Notes: generated by a model not told the origin, from the letters alone. A stretch of DNA of 15,053 bases from an uncultured Pseudomonas sp. (GCA_943912755.1 CALTWF010000117.1:1-15053); one strand, 5' to 3'; numbered from the stretch's first letter, positions 6,689 through 14,157 are shown. Translations and numbers: made by a program.

Positions 6689-7920
6689 GCCACATCCAAG
6701 CCAAACTGCTGATCGTCGACGATCTCCCGGAGAACCTGCTGGCGCTCGAAGCGCTGATCAAGGGCGACGACCGCACGGTGTTCCAGGCGGGCTCCGCCGA
6801 CCAGGCCCTGTCCCTGCTGCTGGAGCACGAGTTCGCCCTGGCCATTCTCGATGTGCAGATGCCCGGCATGAACGGCTTCGAGCTGGCCGAACTGATGCGC
6901 GGCATGGAGAAGACCAAGCACATCCCCATCGTCTTCGTCAGCGCCGCCGGGCGCGAGATGAACTACGCCTTCAAGGGCTACGAAAGCGGCGCGGTGGATT
7001 TTCTGCACAAGCCGCTGGACACCCTGGCGGTGAAGAGCAAGGTCAAGGTGTTCGTCGAGCTGTTCCGCCAGCGCAAGGCCCTCGACCGCCAGGTCCAGGC
7101 CCTGGCGCGCAGCCAGCAGGAGCAGCAGCAACTGCTCGAACAGTTGCAGGTGGCGCGCGGTGAGCTGGAGCGTGCGGTGCGCATGCGTGACGATTTCATG
7201 TCGATCGTCTCCCACGAGGTGCGCACGCCGCTCAACGGCCTGATCCTCGAAACCCAGCTGCGCAAGCTGCACCTGGCGCGGGACAACGCCGATGCCTTCA
7301 CCCTCGACAAGATGCGCGCCATGGTCGAGCGCGACGAGCGCCAGATCAACAGCCTGATCCGCCTGATCGAGGACATGCTCGATGTCTCGCGGATCCGCAC
7401 CGGCAAGCTGTCGATCAGCCCGTCGCGCTTCGACCTGGGCCAGCTGGTCAACGGCCTGGTGGAGAACTTCGCCGCCCAGGCTGCGGCCGCCGGGTCGAGC
7501 ATTGAGGTCAGCTGCGGCGCTGTGATGGAAGGGGTGTGGGATGAATTCCGCATCGAGCAAGTGATCGCCAACCTGCTCAGCAATGCCCTGCGCTATGGCG
7601 CCAGGCAGCCGGTGCAGGTGCGGGTGCTGGCGGAGGCCGGGATGGCCTGCGTCGAAGTACGCGACCACGGCATCGGCATCAGCCCGGACAACCAGCAGCG
7701 GATCTTCCAGCAGTTCGAGCGGGTCGCCTCCAACCACAGCGTGGCCGGCCTGGGGCTGGGGCTGTACATCTCCGAACAGATCGTCCTCGCCCATGGCGGG
7801 CGGATCACGGTGCACAGCGCCGAGGGCGAGGGCGCGACGTTCCGCGTCCATCTGCCGCTGGTATGCGATATGCATGGGCAGGGAAATGAAAGTGGTCGCT
7901 CCGAAGCAACCTCCGTGTAA
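6682..7920 (+). CDS. Soluble REC-histidine kinase
   Basis: A 412-residue cytoplasmic protein with an N-terminal receiver (about 5-125, phosphoacceptor Asp57 in AILDVQMPGMNG, Lys in LHKPLD). A short coiled coil rich in Gln and Glu (about 130-168) leads to HisKA with His178 in SIVSHEVRTPLN. The HATPase domain shows NLLSNALRYG, DHGIGI and GLGLGLYIS. There is no transmembrane segment. The inverted order (receiver before kinase) suggests that phosphorylation of the receiver, perhaps by the membrane kinase, gates this second kinase. The ATG at 6682 overlaps the cheB stop by 7 nt, with GGAA 8 nt upstream. About 20 polar residues follow the ATPase domain. Likely phosphoryl targets are the receiver protein encoded next and the one at 1166-1531; this is inferred from position. 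Confidence 0.92.
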   Translation: MLSHIQAKLLIVDDLPENLLALEALIKGDDRTVFQAGSADQALSLLLEHEFALAILDVQMPGMNGFELAELMRGMEKTKHIPIVFVSAAGREMNYAFKGYESGAVDFLHKPLDTLAVKSKVKVFVELFRQRKALDRQVQALARSQQEQQQLLEQLQVARGELERAVRMRDDFMSIVSHEVRTPLNGLILETQLRKLHLARDNADAFTLDKMRAMVERDERQINSLIRLIEDMLDVSRIRTGKLSISPSRFDLGQLVNGLVENFAAQAAAAGSSIEVSCGAVMEGVWDEFRIEQVIANLLSNALRYGARQPVQVRVLAEAGMACVEVRDHGIGISPDNQQRIFQQFERVASNHSVAGLGLGLYISEQIVLAHGGRITVHSAEGEGATFRVHLPLVCDMHGQGNESGRSEATSV

Positions 7921-7973
7921 GGCCGGGGTCGTATGGTCATCATCCCCCGAATGAATCGAATCAAGGCGTTGGC

Positions 7974-8351
7974 ATGAGCGTAGATGCGCAAGATGTAGTA
8001 CTGGTCGTCGAAGACGAACCGGTTATCCGTATGGTCCTCAACGATTACCTGTCGGGCGAGGGCTACCGTGTGCTGCTCGCCGAAGACGGTGCCCAGGCGT
8101 TCGAGATCCTCTCCAGCAAGCCGCACCTGGACCTGATGGTCACCGATTTCCGCCTGCCCGGCGGGATTTCCGGGGTGGACATCGCCGAGCCGGCGGTCAA
8201 GCTGCGACCGGATCTCAAGGTGATCTTCATCAGTGGCTATCCGGCGGAAATCCGCGAATCCGGCAGCCCCATCGCGTTCCGTGCGCCGATCCTGGCCAAA
8301 CCCTTCGACCTGGACAGCCTGCGCGAGCAGATCCAGGCACTGCTGGCCTGA
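7974..8351 (+). CDS. Single-domain response regulator (CheY-like receiver)
   Basis: A 125-residue receiver with no output domain. Acidic residues are VVEDE at 11-15, the phosphoacceptor is Asp58 in LMVTDFRLPGGISG, Ser87 lies in FISGYP, and Lys109 is in AKPFD. The ATG at 7974 has AAGG at 7963-7966, spacing 7. It lies 53 bp after the REC-kinase, a longer gap than the overlaps before it, but in the same direction with no terminator visible between them, so it is probably the last gene of the signalling operon. It resembles the divergent receiver at 1166-1531. Such proteins usually pass on or drain phosphate; the downstream partner is not in the window. Confidence 0.92.
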   Translation: MSVDAQDVVLVVEDEPVIRMVLNDYLSGEGYRVLLAEDGAQAFEILSSKPHLDLMVTDFRLPGGISGVDIAEPAVKLRPDLKVIFISGYPAEIRESGSPIAFRAPILAKPFDLDSLREQIQALLA

Positions 8352-8391
8352 ATTTCAGGATATTCGTACGCGTTGCAATGACTTTCCTGCT

Positions 8392-8411
8392 ACCTCGCAC
8401 TGATGCGGGGT
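8392..8411 (+). terminator. Weak hairpin after the signalling operon
   Basis: ACCTCGC and GCGGGGT form a 7-bp stem with one G-U pair around a 6-nt loop, 40 bp past the last receiver's stop. No U-tract follows, so it is at best a weak or Rho-assisted terminator. Read-through into the hydrolase gene is plausible. Confidence 0.25.
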
Positions 8412-8419
8412 GATCCGAT

Positions 8420-8449
8420 CGGTTCCTTGTGCCCACCACCAAGGAACCG
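8420..8449 (+). promoter_or_regulatory. Perfect 10-bp hairpin covering the hydrolase ribosome binding site
   Basis: CGGTTCCTTG (8420-8429) and CAAGGAACCG (8440-8449) are perfectly complementary around a 10-nt loop. The 3' arm contains the Shine-Dalgarno AAGGA (8441-8445), and the stem ends 2 nt before the ATG at 8452. In the mRNA this would hide the SD completely, so translation should need the hairpin to be melted or blocked. A DNA-level operator is the main alternative. No U-run follows, which argues against a simple terminator. Confidence 0.55.
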
Positions 8450-8451
8450 TC

Positions 8452-9708
8452 ATGCATCCGACACCCGCTTCCCGATCCATCACCCTGCACCTGGGGCTGT
8501 TTTTCGACGGCACCGGGATGAACCTGTACAACAGCGAACAAGGCCCGGCCGGCAGCCATGCCATGGGCCTGAGCAATGTGGCGCGGTTGTACGCGCTGTA
8601 TCCGCATACCCGCCAGCTCGCCGAGGGCGCCCGCGAGGCGTGGCTGGCGCTATATGTCGAAGGCATCGGCACACGCCGCGGCGAGGCGGACGCCATGCTG
8701 GTCCAGGCCAGCGGGCGCGGGGCCAGTGGCGTTGCGGCGCGGGTCGCGCAGGTGCCGGTGCAGGTCGCCGGGTTGCTGGAGGCTTTCGAGGCGGAGAATC
8801 CGTCAGTCGCGATCAGCGCCATCGAGCTCGATCTGTTCGGCTTCAGCCGTGGTGCGGCGGCGGCGCGGCACCTGGCCAACGACCTGTCGGCGCTGCGCGC
8901 GGTTTGCGGGGATCTGCCGCTGAACCTGAATTTCATCGGCCTGTTCGATACCGTGGCCGCGATCATCGCCCCGCTCAAGGGCAACTTCAGCGCCGCCAAC
9001 GCCGACTTCGACGGCTTGCGCCTGGGCCTGCATCCCGGCCTGGCCCGTCACGCGGTACACCTGGTGGCGGCGGATGAGCAGCGGCTGAACTTCCCGCTGG
9101 TGGCTACGGCCGATGACCTGCTGCTGCCGGGGGATCACTGTGATATCGGCGGTGGGCATCGCGACGAGGTCGAGGAATACCTGGTGCTGGAGCGGCCGTT
9201 CAGCAGTGTCGAGTGGGCCCATGTGGCGCTGGAGCGGAGCCGCGCCTGGCAACTGGCGAGCCAGTGCCTGGAGCGCCAGGGGGCGGAATGGCAGGCGCTG
9301 GGCCTGGACGTGCGCCTGGATAGCCAGAGCATCGACCAGCCTTTCGTGCCCGGGCGCGATATCCAGCGGGAAAAGCGCGTGCGCGTGTGGATTCGCGGGA
9401 CGCGGCGGGTGCGGGGCGAGCTGTCGCGGGTGTACCTGCAATTGATGCACGAGCGGGCCGTGGCAGCGGGAGTGCCCTTGGCAGCGGTCGATTGGCAGGT
9501 GCCCGGGGAGTTGCAGGGTATCGCGGTCAAACTGCTTGCCGGCCAGGGACTGGAGGCTGAGGAAATGGTGCTGTTGCGCCGCCGCTACATCCACCGTTCC
9601 GCCAACTGGAATGCCGATTGGTGTTCCGACAGTCCGTTGCTCGACAGCCTGTTCATCAACCGGCCGACGGCGGATGGGGTGAGGGTGGTTCACAGCATTG
9701 TCGGGTGA
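8452..9708 (+). CDS. DUF2235 alpha/beta hydrolase, T6SS Tle1-like lipase family
   Basis: A 418-residue protein of the DUF2235 family, which includes type VI secretion phospholipase effectors such as Tle1. Seen: the N-terminal LFFDGTGMN (16-24), nucleophile elbow GFSRGAA with Ser132, LFDTVAA with Asp166, and PGDHCDIGGGH with His229. These are the usual S-D-H candidates. The C-terminal RRRYIHRSANWN block is, as I recall, also found in Pseudomonas relatives. There is no signal peptide or transmembrane segment. The ATG at 8452 is preferred because AAGGA lies 6 nt upstream; that SD sits in a strong hairpin. No VgrG, PAAR, DUF4123-type adaptor or immunity gene lies beside it here. Its role as a secreted toxin is therefore possible but unproven; a cytoplasmic lipase or esterase is the alternative. 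Confidence 0.85.
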   Translation: MHPTPASRSITLHLGLFFDGTGMNLYNSEQGPAGSHAMGLSNVARLYALYPHTRQLAEGAREAWLALYVEGIGTRRGEADAMLVQASGRGASGVAARVAQVPVQVAGLLEAFEAENPSVAISAIELDLFGFSRGAAAARHLANDLSALRAVCGDLPLNLNFIGLFDTVAAIIAPLKGNFSAANADFDGLRLGLHPGLARHAVHLVAADEQRLNFPLVATADDLLLPGDHCDIGGGHRDEVEEYLVLERPFSSVEWAHVALERSRAWQLASQCLERQGAEWQALGLDVRLDSQSIDQPFVPGRDIQREKRVRVWIRGTRRVRGELSRVYLQLMHERAVAAGVPLAAVDWQVPGELQGIAVKLLAGQGLEAEEMVLLRRRYIHRSANWNADWCSDSPLLDSLFINRPTADGVRVVHSIVG

Positions 9709-9713
9709 AGGGC

Positions 9714-9834
9714 GGGCCTGATCGCTGCGGTTCGGCGCCCCGACAAGCCAGCTCCCACAGGGTCCGCGTCGAGCACAGATACTGCGGCTGGCCCAGAACC
9801 TTGTGGGAGTCGGCTTGCCAGCGATGAGGCCCTA
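9714..9834. repeat. Inverted pair of Pseudomonas REP elements
   Basis: Two imperfect copies face each other: left about 9714-9761 (GGGCCTGATCGCTG ... ACAAGCCAGCTCCCACAGG) and right about 9799-9834 (CCTTGTGGGAGTCGGCTTGC, then CAGCGATGAGGCCCTA). They fill the gap between two convergent genes, the hydrolase (plus) and TetR (minus). Such pairs form long hairpins in RNA and can act as transcript ends. The same family occurs at 14208-14300. Confidence 0.85.
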
Positions 9835-9838
9835 AGCA

Positions 9839-10429
9839 TCAAGCCGCCGAACTGATCCCCACCGACAACGCCCGCTCGATCGCCCCCAGCAACATGCTTT
9901 CCATCAGCGCCAAACGCTGCGCCTGCGGCATCGAGGCATTCTGCAACCACCCCGGCAGGGCGTTGAGCATGCTTGCCACCACCTGCGCCGCCGCTTCCAG
10001 CTCCGGTCCGCCAAGCCGGGTCGCCGGGGCGATCAATTGCAGCAGGCGGTTTTCATATTCCCGGCGCATGTCGGCAATCTGTGCCTGCTGTTGTTCACTC
10101 AGGCAGCACAGGTCGCGCTCCGCCAGGCGAAACTGCAACGGACGCTCCGCGTGCAACTCCCAATGGGCGCGGATCACTGCCGACAGGCGTGCCGCAGCAC
10201 CCTTGCCACGCCCCACCGGGTGCAGGGTCGCGAGCAGTTCCTCGTACAGCTCCTCGATCAAATCGAACAGCAGGTGCTGCTTGCTCGGAAAATGGTGATA
10301 CAGCGAGCCGGCGGTCAGGCCCACGTGCGCCGCCAGCTCGCGCATGCTGACCTGGCCGAAGCCCTTGAGGGCGAAGAGTTCGAGGGCCTTGTCGCGGCGT
10401 TCTTCGTAGTCGGCACAGGTCTTGGGCAT
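9839..10429 (-). CDS. TetR-family transcriptional regulator
   Basis: A 196-residue TetR-type DNA-binding protein. The N-terminal helix-turn-helix is clear: VSMRELAAHVGLTAGSLYHHF (27-47), followed by PSKQHLL. The C-terminal ligand pocket region is not recognisable to a specific ligand class. The ATG at 10429 lies 6 bp after the stop of the dehydrogenase gene and has no strong SD, so it is probably translated as the last gene of the thiolase-dehydrogenase operon. The obvious inference is autoregulated control of that operon, perhaps in response to an acyl-CoA or short-chain acid. The 3' end abuts the REP pair. Confidence 0.9.
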   Translation of the reverse strand: MPKTCADYEERRDKALELFALKGFGQVSMRELAAHVGLTAGSLYHHFPSKQHLLFDLIEELYEELLATLHPVGRGKGAAARLSAVIRAHWELHAERPLQFRLAERDLCCLSEQQQAQIADMRREYENRLLQLIAPATRLGGPELEAAAQVVASMLNALPGWLQNASMPQAQRLALMESMLLGAIERALSVGISSAA

Positions 10430-10435
10430 GGCGGC

Positions 10436-11287
10436 TTACCCGTAGACGTGGAAGCCGCGGCCGCTCTTGCGACCCAGGTAGCCGGCCGCGACCATCTCCT
10501 TGAGCAGCGGGGCGGGGCGGTATTTGCTGTCGTTGAAGCCGTCGTGGAAGGCCTCGATGATCGCCAGCAGGGTGTCCAGGCCGATCAGGTCGGCCAGGGC
10601 CAGCGGGCCGATCGGCTGGTTGCAGCCCAGGCGCATGCCGGTGTCGATGTCCTCGGCGCTGGCCAGGCCTTCCTGGAGCACGAAGATCGCTTCGTTGATC
10701 ATCGGCACGAGGATGCGGTTGACCACGAAGCCCGGGCGGTTGCCGGCGGTGATCGCGGTCTTGCCGACCTGGCCGGTCAGGGCCATGGCGGTGGCGTAGG
10801 TCGCATCGCTGGTTTGCAGGCCGCGGATGACTTCGACCAGCGCCATCATCGGCACCGGGTTGAAGAAGTGCACGCCGATAAAGCGCTCTGGCGCGTTGAT
10901 GGCGGCGCCCAGTTGGGTCACCGATAGCGACGAGGTGTTGGTGGCGATCACGCAGCTTTCGCCGACATTGGCCGCGACCTGCTGAAGGATGCGCTGCTTC
11001 AGTTCAAGGTTTTCCGTGGCCGCTTCGATCACCAGTTGCACGTCCCTCAGCTCGGCGTAGTCGGTGCTGGTGCGGATGCGTCCGACCGCAGCTTCGGCCT
11101 GGGCCGCTTCCAGGGTCTGCTTGCCGACCTGGCGGTCGAGGTTCTTGCGCAGGGTGGCGACGCCACGCTCCAGCGCGGCATCGGACACGTCGATCAGGGT
11201 GACCTGGTAACCGGCCACCGCACACACCTGGGCAATACCGTTGCCCATGGTGCCGGCGCCGATCACGGCGATGTTGTTCAGGCTCAT
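10436..11287 (-). CDS. hbd: 3-hydroxybutyryl-CoA dehydrogenase
   Basis: A 283-residue NAD(P)-dependent short-chain 3-hydroxyacyl-CoA dehydrogenase (HAD/PaaH family, normal length about 282). It interconverts acetoacetyl-CoA and (S)-3-hydroxybutyryl-CoA in the cytoplasm. The Rossmann signature is IAVIGAGTMGNGIAQ (6-20), with LIDVSD after beta-2. The catalytic region holds His140 in GVHFFNPVPMM and Glu152 in LVEVI; NRPGFVVNRIL and the C-terminal GRKSGRGF motif are also present. The ATG at 11287 follows AAGGA with spacing 7, which overlaps the thiolase stop; a longer frame start upstream lacks this. It lies 11 bp after the thiolase gene, so the two are co-transcribed and catalyse consecutive steps. 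A longer-chain specificity cannot be ruled out. Confidence 0.93.
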   Translation of the reverse strand: MSLNNIAVIGAGTMGNGIAQVCAVAGYQVTLIDVSDAALERGVATLRKNLDRQVGKQTLEAAQAEAAVGRIRTSTDYAELRDVQLVIEAATENLELKQRILQQVAANVGESCVIATNTSSLSVTQLGAAINAPERFIGVHFFNPVPMMALVEVIRGLQTSDATYATAMALTGQVGKTAITAGNRPGFVVNRILVPMINEAIFVLQEGLASAEDIDTGMRLGCNQPIGPLALADLIGLDTLLAIIEAFHDGFNDSKYRPAPLLKEMVAAGYLGRKSGRGFHVYG

Positions 11288-11298
11288 ATGCTTATCCT

Positions 11299-12483
11299 TC
11301 AGGCGCGTTCGAACAGCACGGCGATACCCTGGCCGCCGCCGATGCACATGGTCGCCAGGGCATAGCGGCCCTGGATCCGTTGCAGTTCATGGATGGCCTT
11401 GGTGGCGATGATCGCGCCGGTGGCGCCCACCGGGTGGCCGAGGGAAATGCCGGAACCGTTGGGGTTGACCTTCTCCGGGTCGAAGCCGAGCAGCTTGGAC
11501 ACGGCGCAGGCCTGGGCGGCGAAGGCTTCGTTGGATTCGATCACATCGAGGTCGGCGACACCGATGCCGGCCTTGGCCAGGACTTTCTGGGTTGCCGGTA
11601 CCGGACCGAGGCCCATCAGCTCAGGCTCGACACCGGCGTGGGCGTAGGCCACCAGGCGCGCCAGCGGCTTGAGGCCTTCACGCTTGAGCATCGCCCCGGT
11701 GACCAGGACCAGCGCGGCGGCGCCGTCGTTGAGGCCGCTGGCGTTGCCGGCGGTGACGCTGCCGTCTTTCTTGAACGCGGTCTTCATGCCGGCCAGTTGC
11801 TCGCTGCTGACTTCACCGCGTACATGCTCGTCCACCTTGAACTGCACCGGGCCTTTGCGACCGGGCACCTCGATAGCGACGATCTGGCTGTCGAAGCGGC
11901 CCTCGGCAATGGCGCGGGCGGCGCGTTGCTGGCTGGTGATCGCCACTTCGTCCTGCATCTCGCGGCTGATGCCGTGCCTGGCCGCGACGTTTTCCGCGGT
12001 GATGCCCATATGGAAGCCTTCGAAGGGGTCATGCAGGATGCCGAGCATGTAGTCGATGCTCTTCATATCGCCCATGCGTGCGCCCCAGCGGGCCTGGGTC
12101 AGCAGGTAGGGGCCGCGGCTCATGGCCTCGGCACCGGCGGCCAGCACGGCTTCGGCTTCGCCCAGTTGCAGGGTCTGCGCGGCGGAGACGATGGCCTGCA
12201 GGCCGGAGCCGCACAGGCGGTTGACGTTGAACGCCGGGGTTTCCTTGGGGATGCCCGCATTCATGGCGGCGACACGGCCCAGGTAGGCGTCACGGGCTTC
12301 GGTGGGGATCACGTTGCCCATCACCACATGGCCGATCTGCTCCGGGGCAACGCCCGAGCGCTCGATGGCGGCACGGCTGACCTGGGTGGCGAGGTCGGCC
12401 AGCGGCAGGTCCTTCAGCGAGCCACCGAAGGTGCCGATGGCCGAGCGCACGGCGCTGACTACATAGATATCGTTGTCGTTCAT
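11299..12483 (-). CDS. Acetyl-CoA acetyltransferase / beta-ketothiolase
   Basis: A 394-residue thiolase of standard biosynthetic/degradative type II length, condensing two acetyl-CoA to acetoacetyl-CoA or cleaving 3-ketoacyl-CoA. Active-site residues are all present: Cys91 in NRLCGSGLQ, His350 in GHPVGATGA and Cys380 in MCIGGGQG. NEAFAAQ and NPNGSGISLG are also conserved. The ATG at 12483 has GGAG at 12493-12490, 6 nt upstream; a TTG at 12495 is less likely. It is the first gene of a three-gene operon with the dehydrogenase and a TetR regulator. No crotonase, CoA-transferase or PHB synthase accompanies it, so whether it runs toward degradation of short-chain acids or toward synthesis is not decided by the sequence. 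A BktB-like chain length range is possible. Confidence 0.94.
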   Translation of the reverse strand: MNDNDIYVVSAVRSAIGTFGGSLKDLPLADLATQVSRAAIERSGVAPEQIGHVVMGNVIPTEARDAYLGRVAAMNAGIPKETPAFNVNRLCGSGLQAIVSAAQTLQLGEAEAVLAAGAEAMSRGPYLLTQARWGARMGDMKSIDYMLGILHDPFEGFHMGITAENVAARHGISREMQDEVAITSQQRAARAIAEGRFDSQIVAIEVPGRKGPVQFKVDEHVRGEVSSEQLAGMKTAFKKDGSVTAGNASGLNDGAAALVLVTGAMLKREGLKPLARLVAYAHAGVEPELMGLGPVPATQKVLAKAGIGVADLDVIESNEAFAAQACAVSKLLGFDPEKVNPNGSGISLGHPVGATGAIIATKAIHELQRIQGRYALATMCIGGGQGIAVLFERA

Positions 12484-12657
12484 GATCCACTCCAATGGCT
12501 AAAACGTGGCCAGGCGCCACCCGCTCTGCGAGAATGGCGCCGGGTCACGCCCGGGTTGTCAGCGAGTCTAGGCAAGGGGCGCGGCCGGGCCTATGCCTTA
12601 ACTGTCCAGCCTGCCTGTCATTTTTTGCAATGAATGGGCGGCGATTGCGGAACTGCC
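12484..12657. promoter_or_regulatory. Divergent promoter region between thiolase operon and AraC gene
   Basis: This 174-bp gap must carry both promoters. It holds two short dyads, GTGGC-N5-GCCAC (12505-12519) and CCGGG-N5-CCCGG (12540-12554), that could bind the AraC or TetR protein. I see no strong -35/-10 pair. Assignment as operators is speculative. Confidence 0.4.
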
Positions 12658-13668
12658 ATGCGGGAAAACGATTCGGTCGCGGTCTACTTCGTTCACATCA
12701 TGCTGCATGCCTTGCGCGACCAGCCCCAGCGGGCTGCGGCGTTGTTGCTGCAAGCCGGCATCGATCCCGCGGTACTTGACGATAGCAGCGCGCGGGTGCC
12801 GGCGACGGCGTTCGCCCGGTTGTGGCTGATCCTGATCGAGGCCCTCGACGACGAATTCTTCCAGCTCGACAGCCACGGCATGCCCCTGGGCAGCTTCGCC
12901 CTGATCTGCCGCGGGCTGATCCAGGAGCCCAACCTGGAAAAGGCCCTGCGCCAATGCCTCAACTACTTCAGCCTGTTCCTCGGTGATCTGCGCGGCACCC
13001 TCGGCGTGCGCGGGCAGCGCGCGGTGATCAGCGTGCACTCGCGGATCGACGACCCGCAGCGCCGGGTCTATGCCGAGGAAACCCTGCTGGTGCTGGTGAT
13101 CAGCCTGTTGTGCTGGCTGGGTGGCCGGCGCATCGCCATCGACCGCACCGAACTCACCGATGCGCGCATGCGCCTGGAGGATGACGCCCTGCTGTGGGGG
13201 CCGAACCTGCAACTGGGTGCGGGTCGCACGGAAGTGGAGTTCGCCGCCGATTACCTGAAGTTGCCGGTGGTCCAGGACCTGGGTGCCTTGAAGACCTTCC
13301 TGCGCAGCGCACCCCAGGGCCTGGTGGTGCGCTGGCGCAACCAGAACGGCCTGGCTGCGCGGGTCTACCGGCATCTGCGGCGCACCGAATACGACCAATG
13401 GCCGACCCTGTTGGCGCTGGCGGGGCAGATGGGCGCCAGCCCGAGCAGCTTCCGCCGCCAGCTGGAGCGCGAGGGCTGTTCGTTCCAGCAGATCAAGGAC
13501 GAAGTGCGCCGGGCCATGGCCTTCGAATGCCTGCGCGACAGCGACCTCAGCGTCGCTGAAATCGCCGCACAGACCGGCTTCCAGGAGCCCAGTGCGTTTC
13601 ACCGGGCGTTCAAGAAATGGACCGGGGAAAGCCCAGGCAGTTATCGCCAGCGGGTCTCGCTGCCTTAG
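12658..13668 (+). CDS. AraC-family transcriptional regulator
   Basis: A 336-residue AraC/XylS regulator of the class with an N-terminal arabinose-binding-like (PF12625-type) domain, as in OruR or ArgR-like Pseudomonas proteins. The C-terminal region has two helix-turn-helices: LLALAGQMGASPSSFRRQL, then LSVAEIAAQTGFQEPSAFHR followed by AFKKWTGESPGSYR (297-329). The ATG at 12658 has GGAA 5 nt upstream and is preferred over an in-frame ATG at 12634 that lacks an SD. It is divergent from the thiolase operon, 174 bp away, the usual layout for a regulator and its target. It is probably an activator of that operon, with an unknown inducer. The stop overlaps that of the convergent downstream gene. 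Confidence 0.92.
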   Translation: MRENDSVAVYFVHIMLHALRDQPQRAAALLLQAGIDPAVLDDSSARVPATAFARLWLILIEALDDEFFQLDSHGMPLGSFALICRGLIQEPNLEKALRQCLNYFSLFLGDLRGTLGVRGQRAVISVHSRIDDPQRRVYAEETLLVLVISLLCWLGGRRIAIDRTELTDARMRLEDDALLWGPNLQLGAGRTEVEFAADYLKLPVVQDLGALKTFLRSAPQGLVVRWRNQNGLAARVYRHLRRTEYDQWPTLLALAGQMGASPSSFRRQLEREGCSFQQIKDEVRRAMAFECLRDSDLSVAEIAAQTGFQEPSAFHRAFKKWTGESPGSYRQRVSLP

Positions 13669-14102
13669 GCCGGGACCATTGCGAAGCCGACGCCGAAGCG
13701 GTTCCAGGCATTGATGGTGGCGATGGCCAGGGTCAGGTTGACTACTTCGCTCTCGCTGAAATGCTCCAGCAGCGCCTCGTACTGGTGTTGCGGCGCGTGT
13801 TTCTCCGGCAGCCGGGTCAGGCTTTCGACCCAGGCCAGGGCGGCCTTTTCCCGTGGGCTGAAGTAGGTCGTGTCGGCCCACACGCTGAGGGTCTGCAGGC
13901 GCGCCTCGGTTTCGCCGGCCTGGCGCGCGTCATTGGCGTGCATGTTCACGCAATAGGCGCAGCCGTTGATCTGCGAGGCGCGCAGGCGGATCAGTTCCAG
14001 CAGCGAGTGTTCCAGGCCGGATTTCACCATGGCCTGCTCCAGGCCGATCATGGCTTTGTAGGCTTGCGGGGCGTGCTTGGCCCATTCGATTCGGGTGGTC
14101 AT
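13665..14102 (-). CDS. Carboxymuconolactone decarboxylase / AhpD-like protein
   Basis: A 145-residue small helical protein of the CMD/AhpD superfamily. The redox motif is complete: Glu36, then CAYC (Cys48, Cys51) and His55 in NGCAYCVNMHA, the pattern of alkylhydroperoxidase-like proteins rather than true decarboxylases, which lack the CxxC. It probably reduces peroxides or acts in thiol redox balance in the cytoplasm. The C-terminus TLAIATINAWNRFGVG is typical of this family. The ATG at 14102 has GGAG 9 nt upstream; an extension to 14138 is possible but lacks support. It is convergent with the AraC gene, sharing stop-codon bases. A 6-bp-arm dyad about 56 bp upstream may be its operator. Confidence 0.9.
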   Translation of the reverse strand: MTTRIEWAKHAPQAYKAMIGLEQAMVKSGLEHSLLELIRLRASQINGCAYCVNMHANDARQAGETEARLQTLSVWADTTYFSPREKAALAWVESLTRLPEKHAPQHQYEALLEHFSESEVVNLTLAIATINAWNRFGVGFAMVPA

Positions 14103-14157
14103 TGCGGGTGGCTCCGTTGTGCTTGAGGGATGGAGCACACCTTAAGCGGTGGGGGTG

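Noticed and set aside
6460..7875. A long minus-strand open frame opposite CheB and the REC-kinase
   Set aside because: Same shadow composition with no recognisable motif, while the plus strand encodes complete catalytic motifs in both genes.
8421..8449. The 8420-8449 hairpin as a Rho-independent terminator of the signalling operon
   Set aside because: No U-tract follows the stem; the next bases are TCATG of the hydrolase gene. Burying the SD fits better.
9714..9834. The repeats in the 9.7 and 14.2 kb gaps as a CRISPR array or insertion-sequence ends
   Set aside because: They occur as single head-to-head pairs without regularly spaced direct repeats, spacers or a transposase between them, and match the Pseudomonas REP core.
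11380..12633. A plus-strand open frame of over 400 codons opposite the thiolase
   Set aside because: It is the complement of a thiolase with all three active-site residues; its translation is low-complexity and recognisable as antisense.
12598..13881. A minus-strand open frame opposite the AraC regulator
   Set aside because: It is the shadow of a regulator with two clear helix-turn-helices and runs through the convergent AhpD-like gene in another frame.
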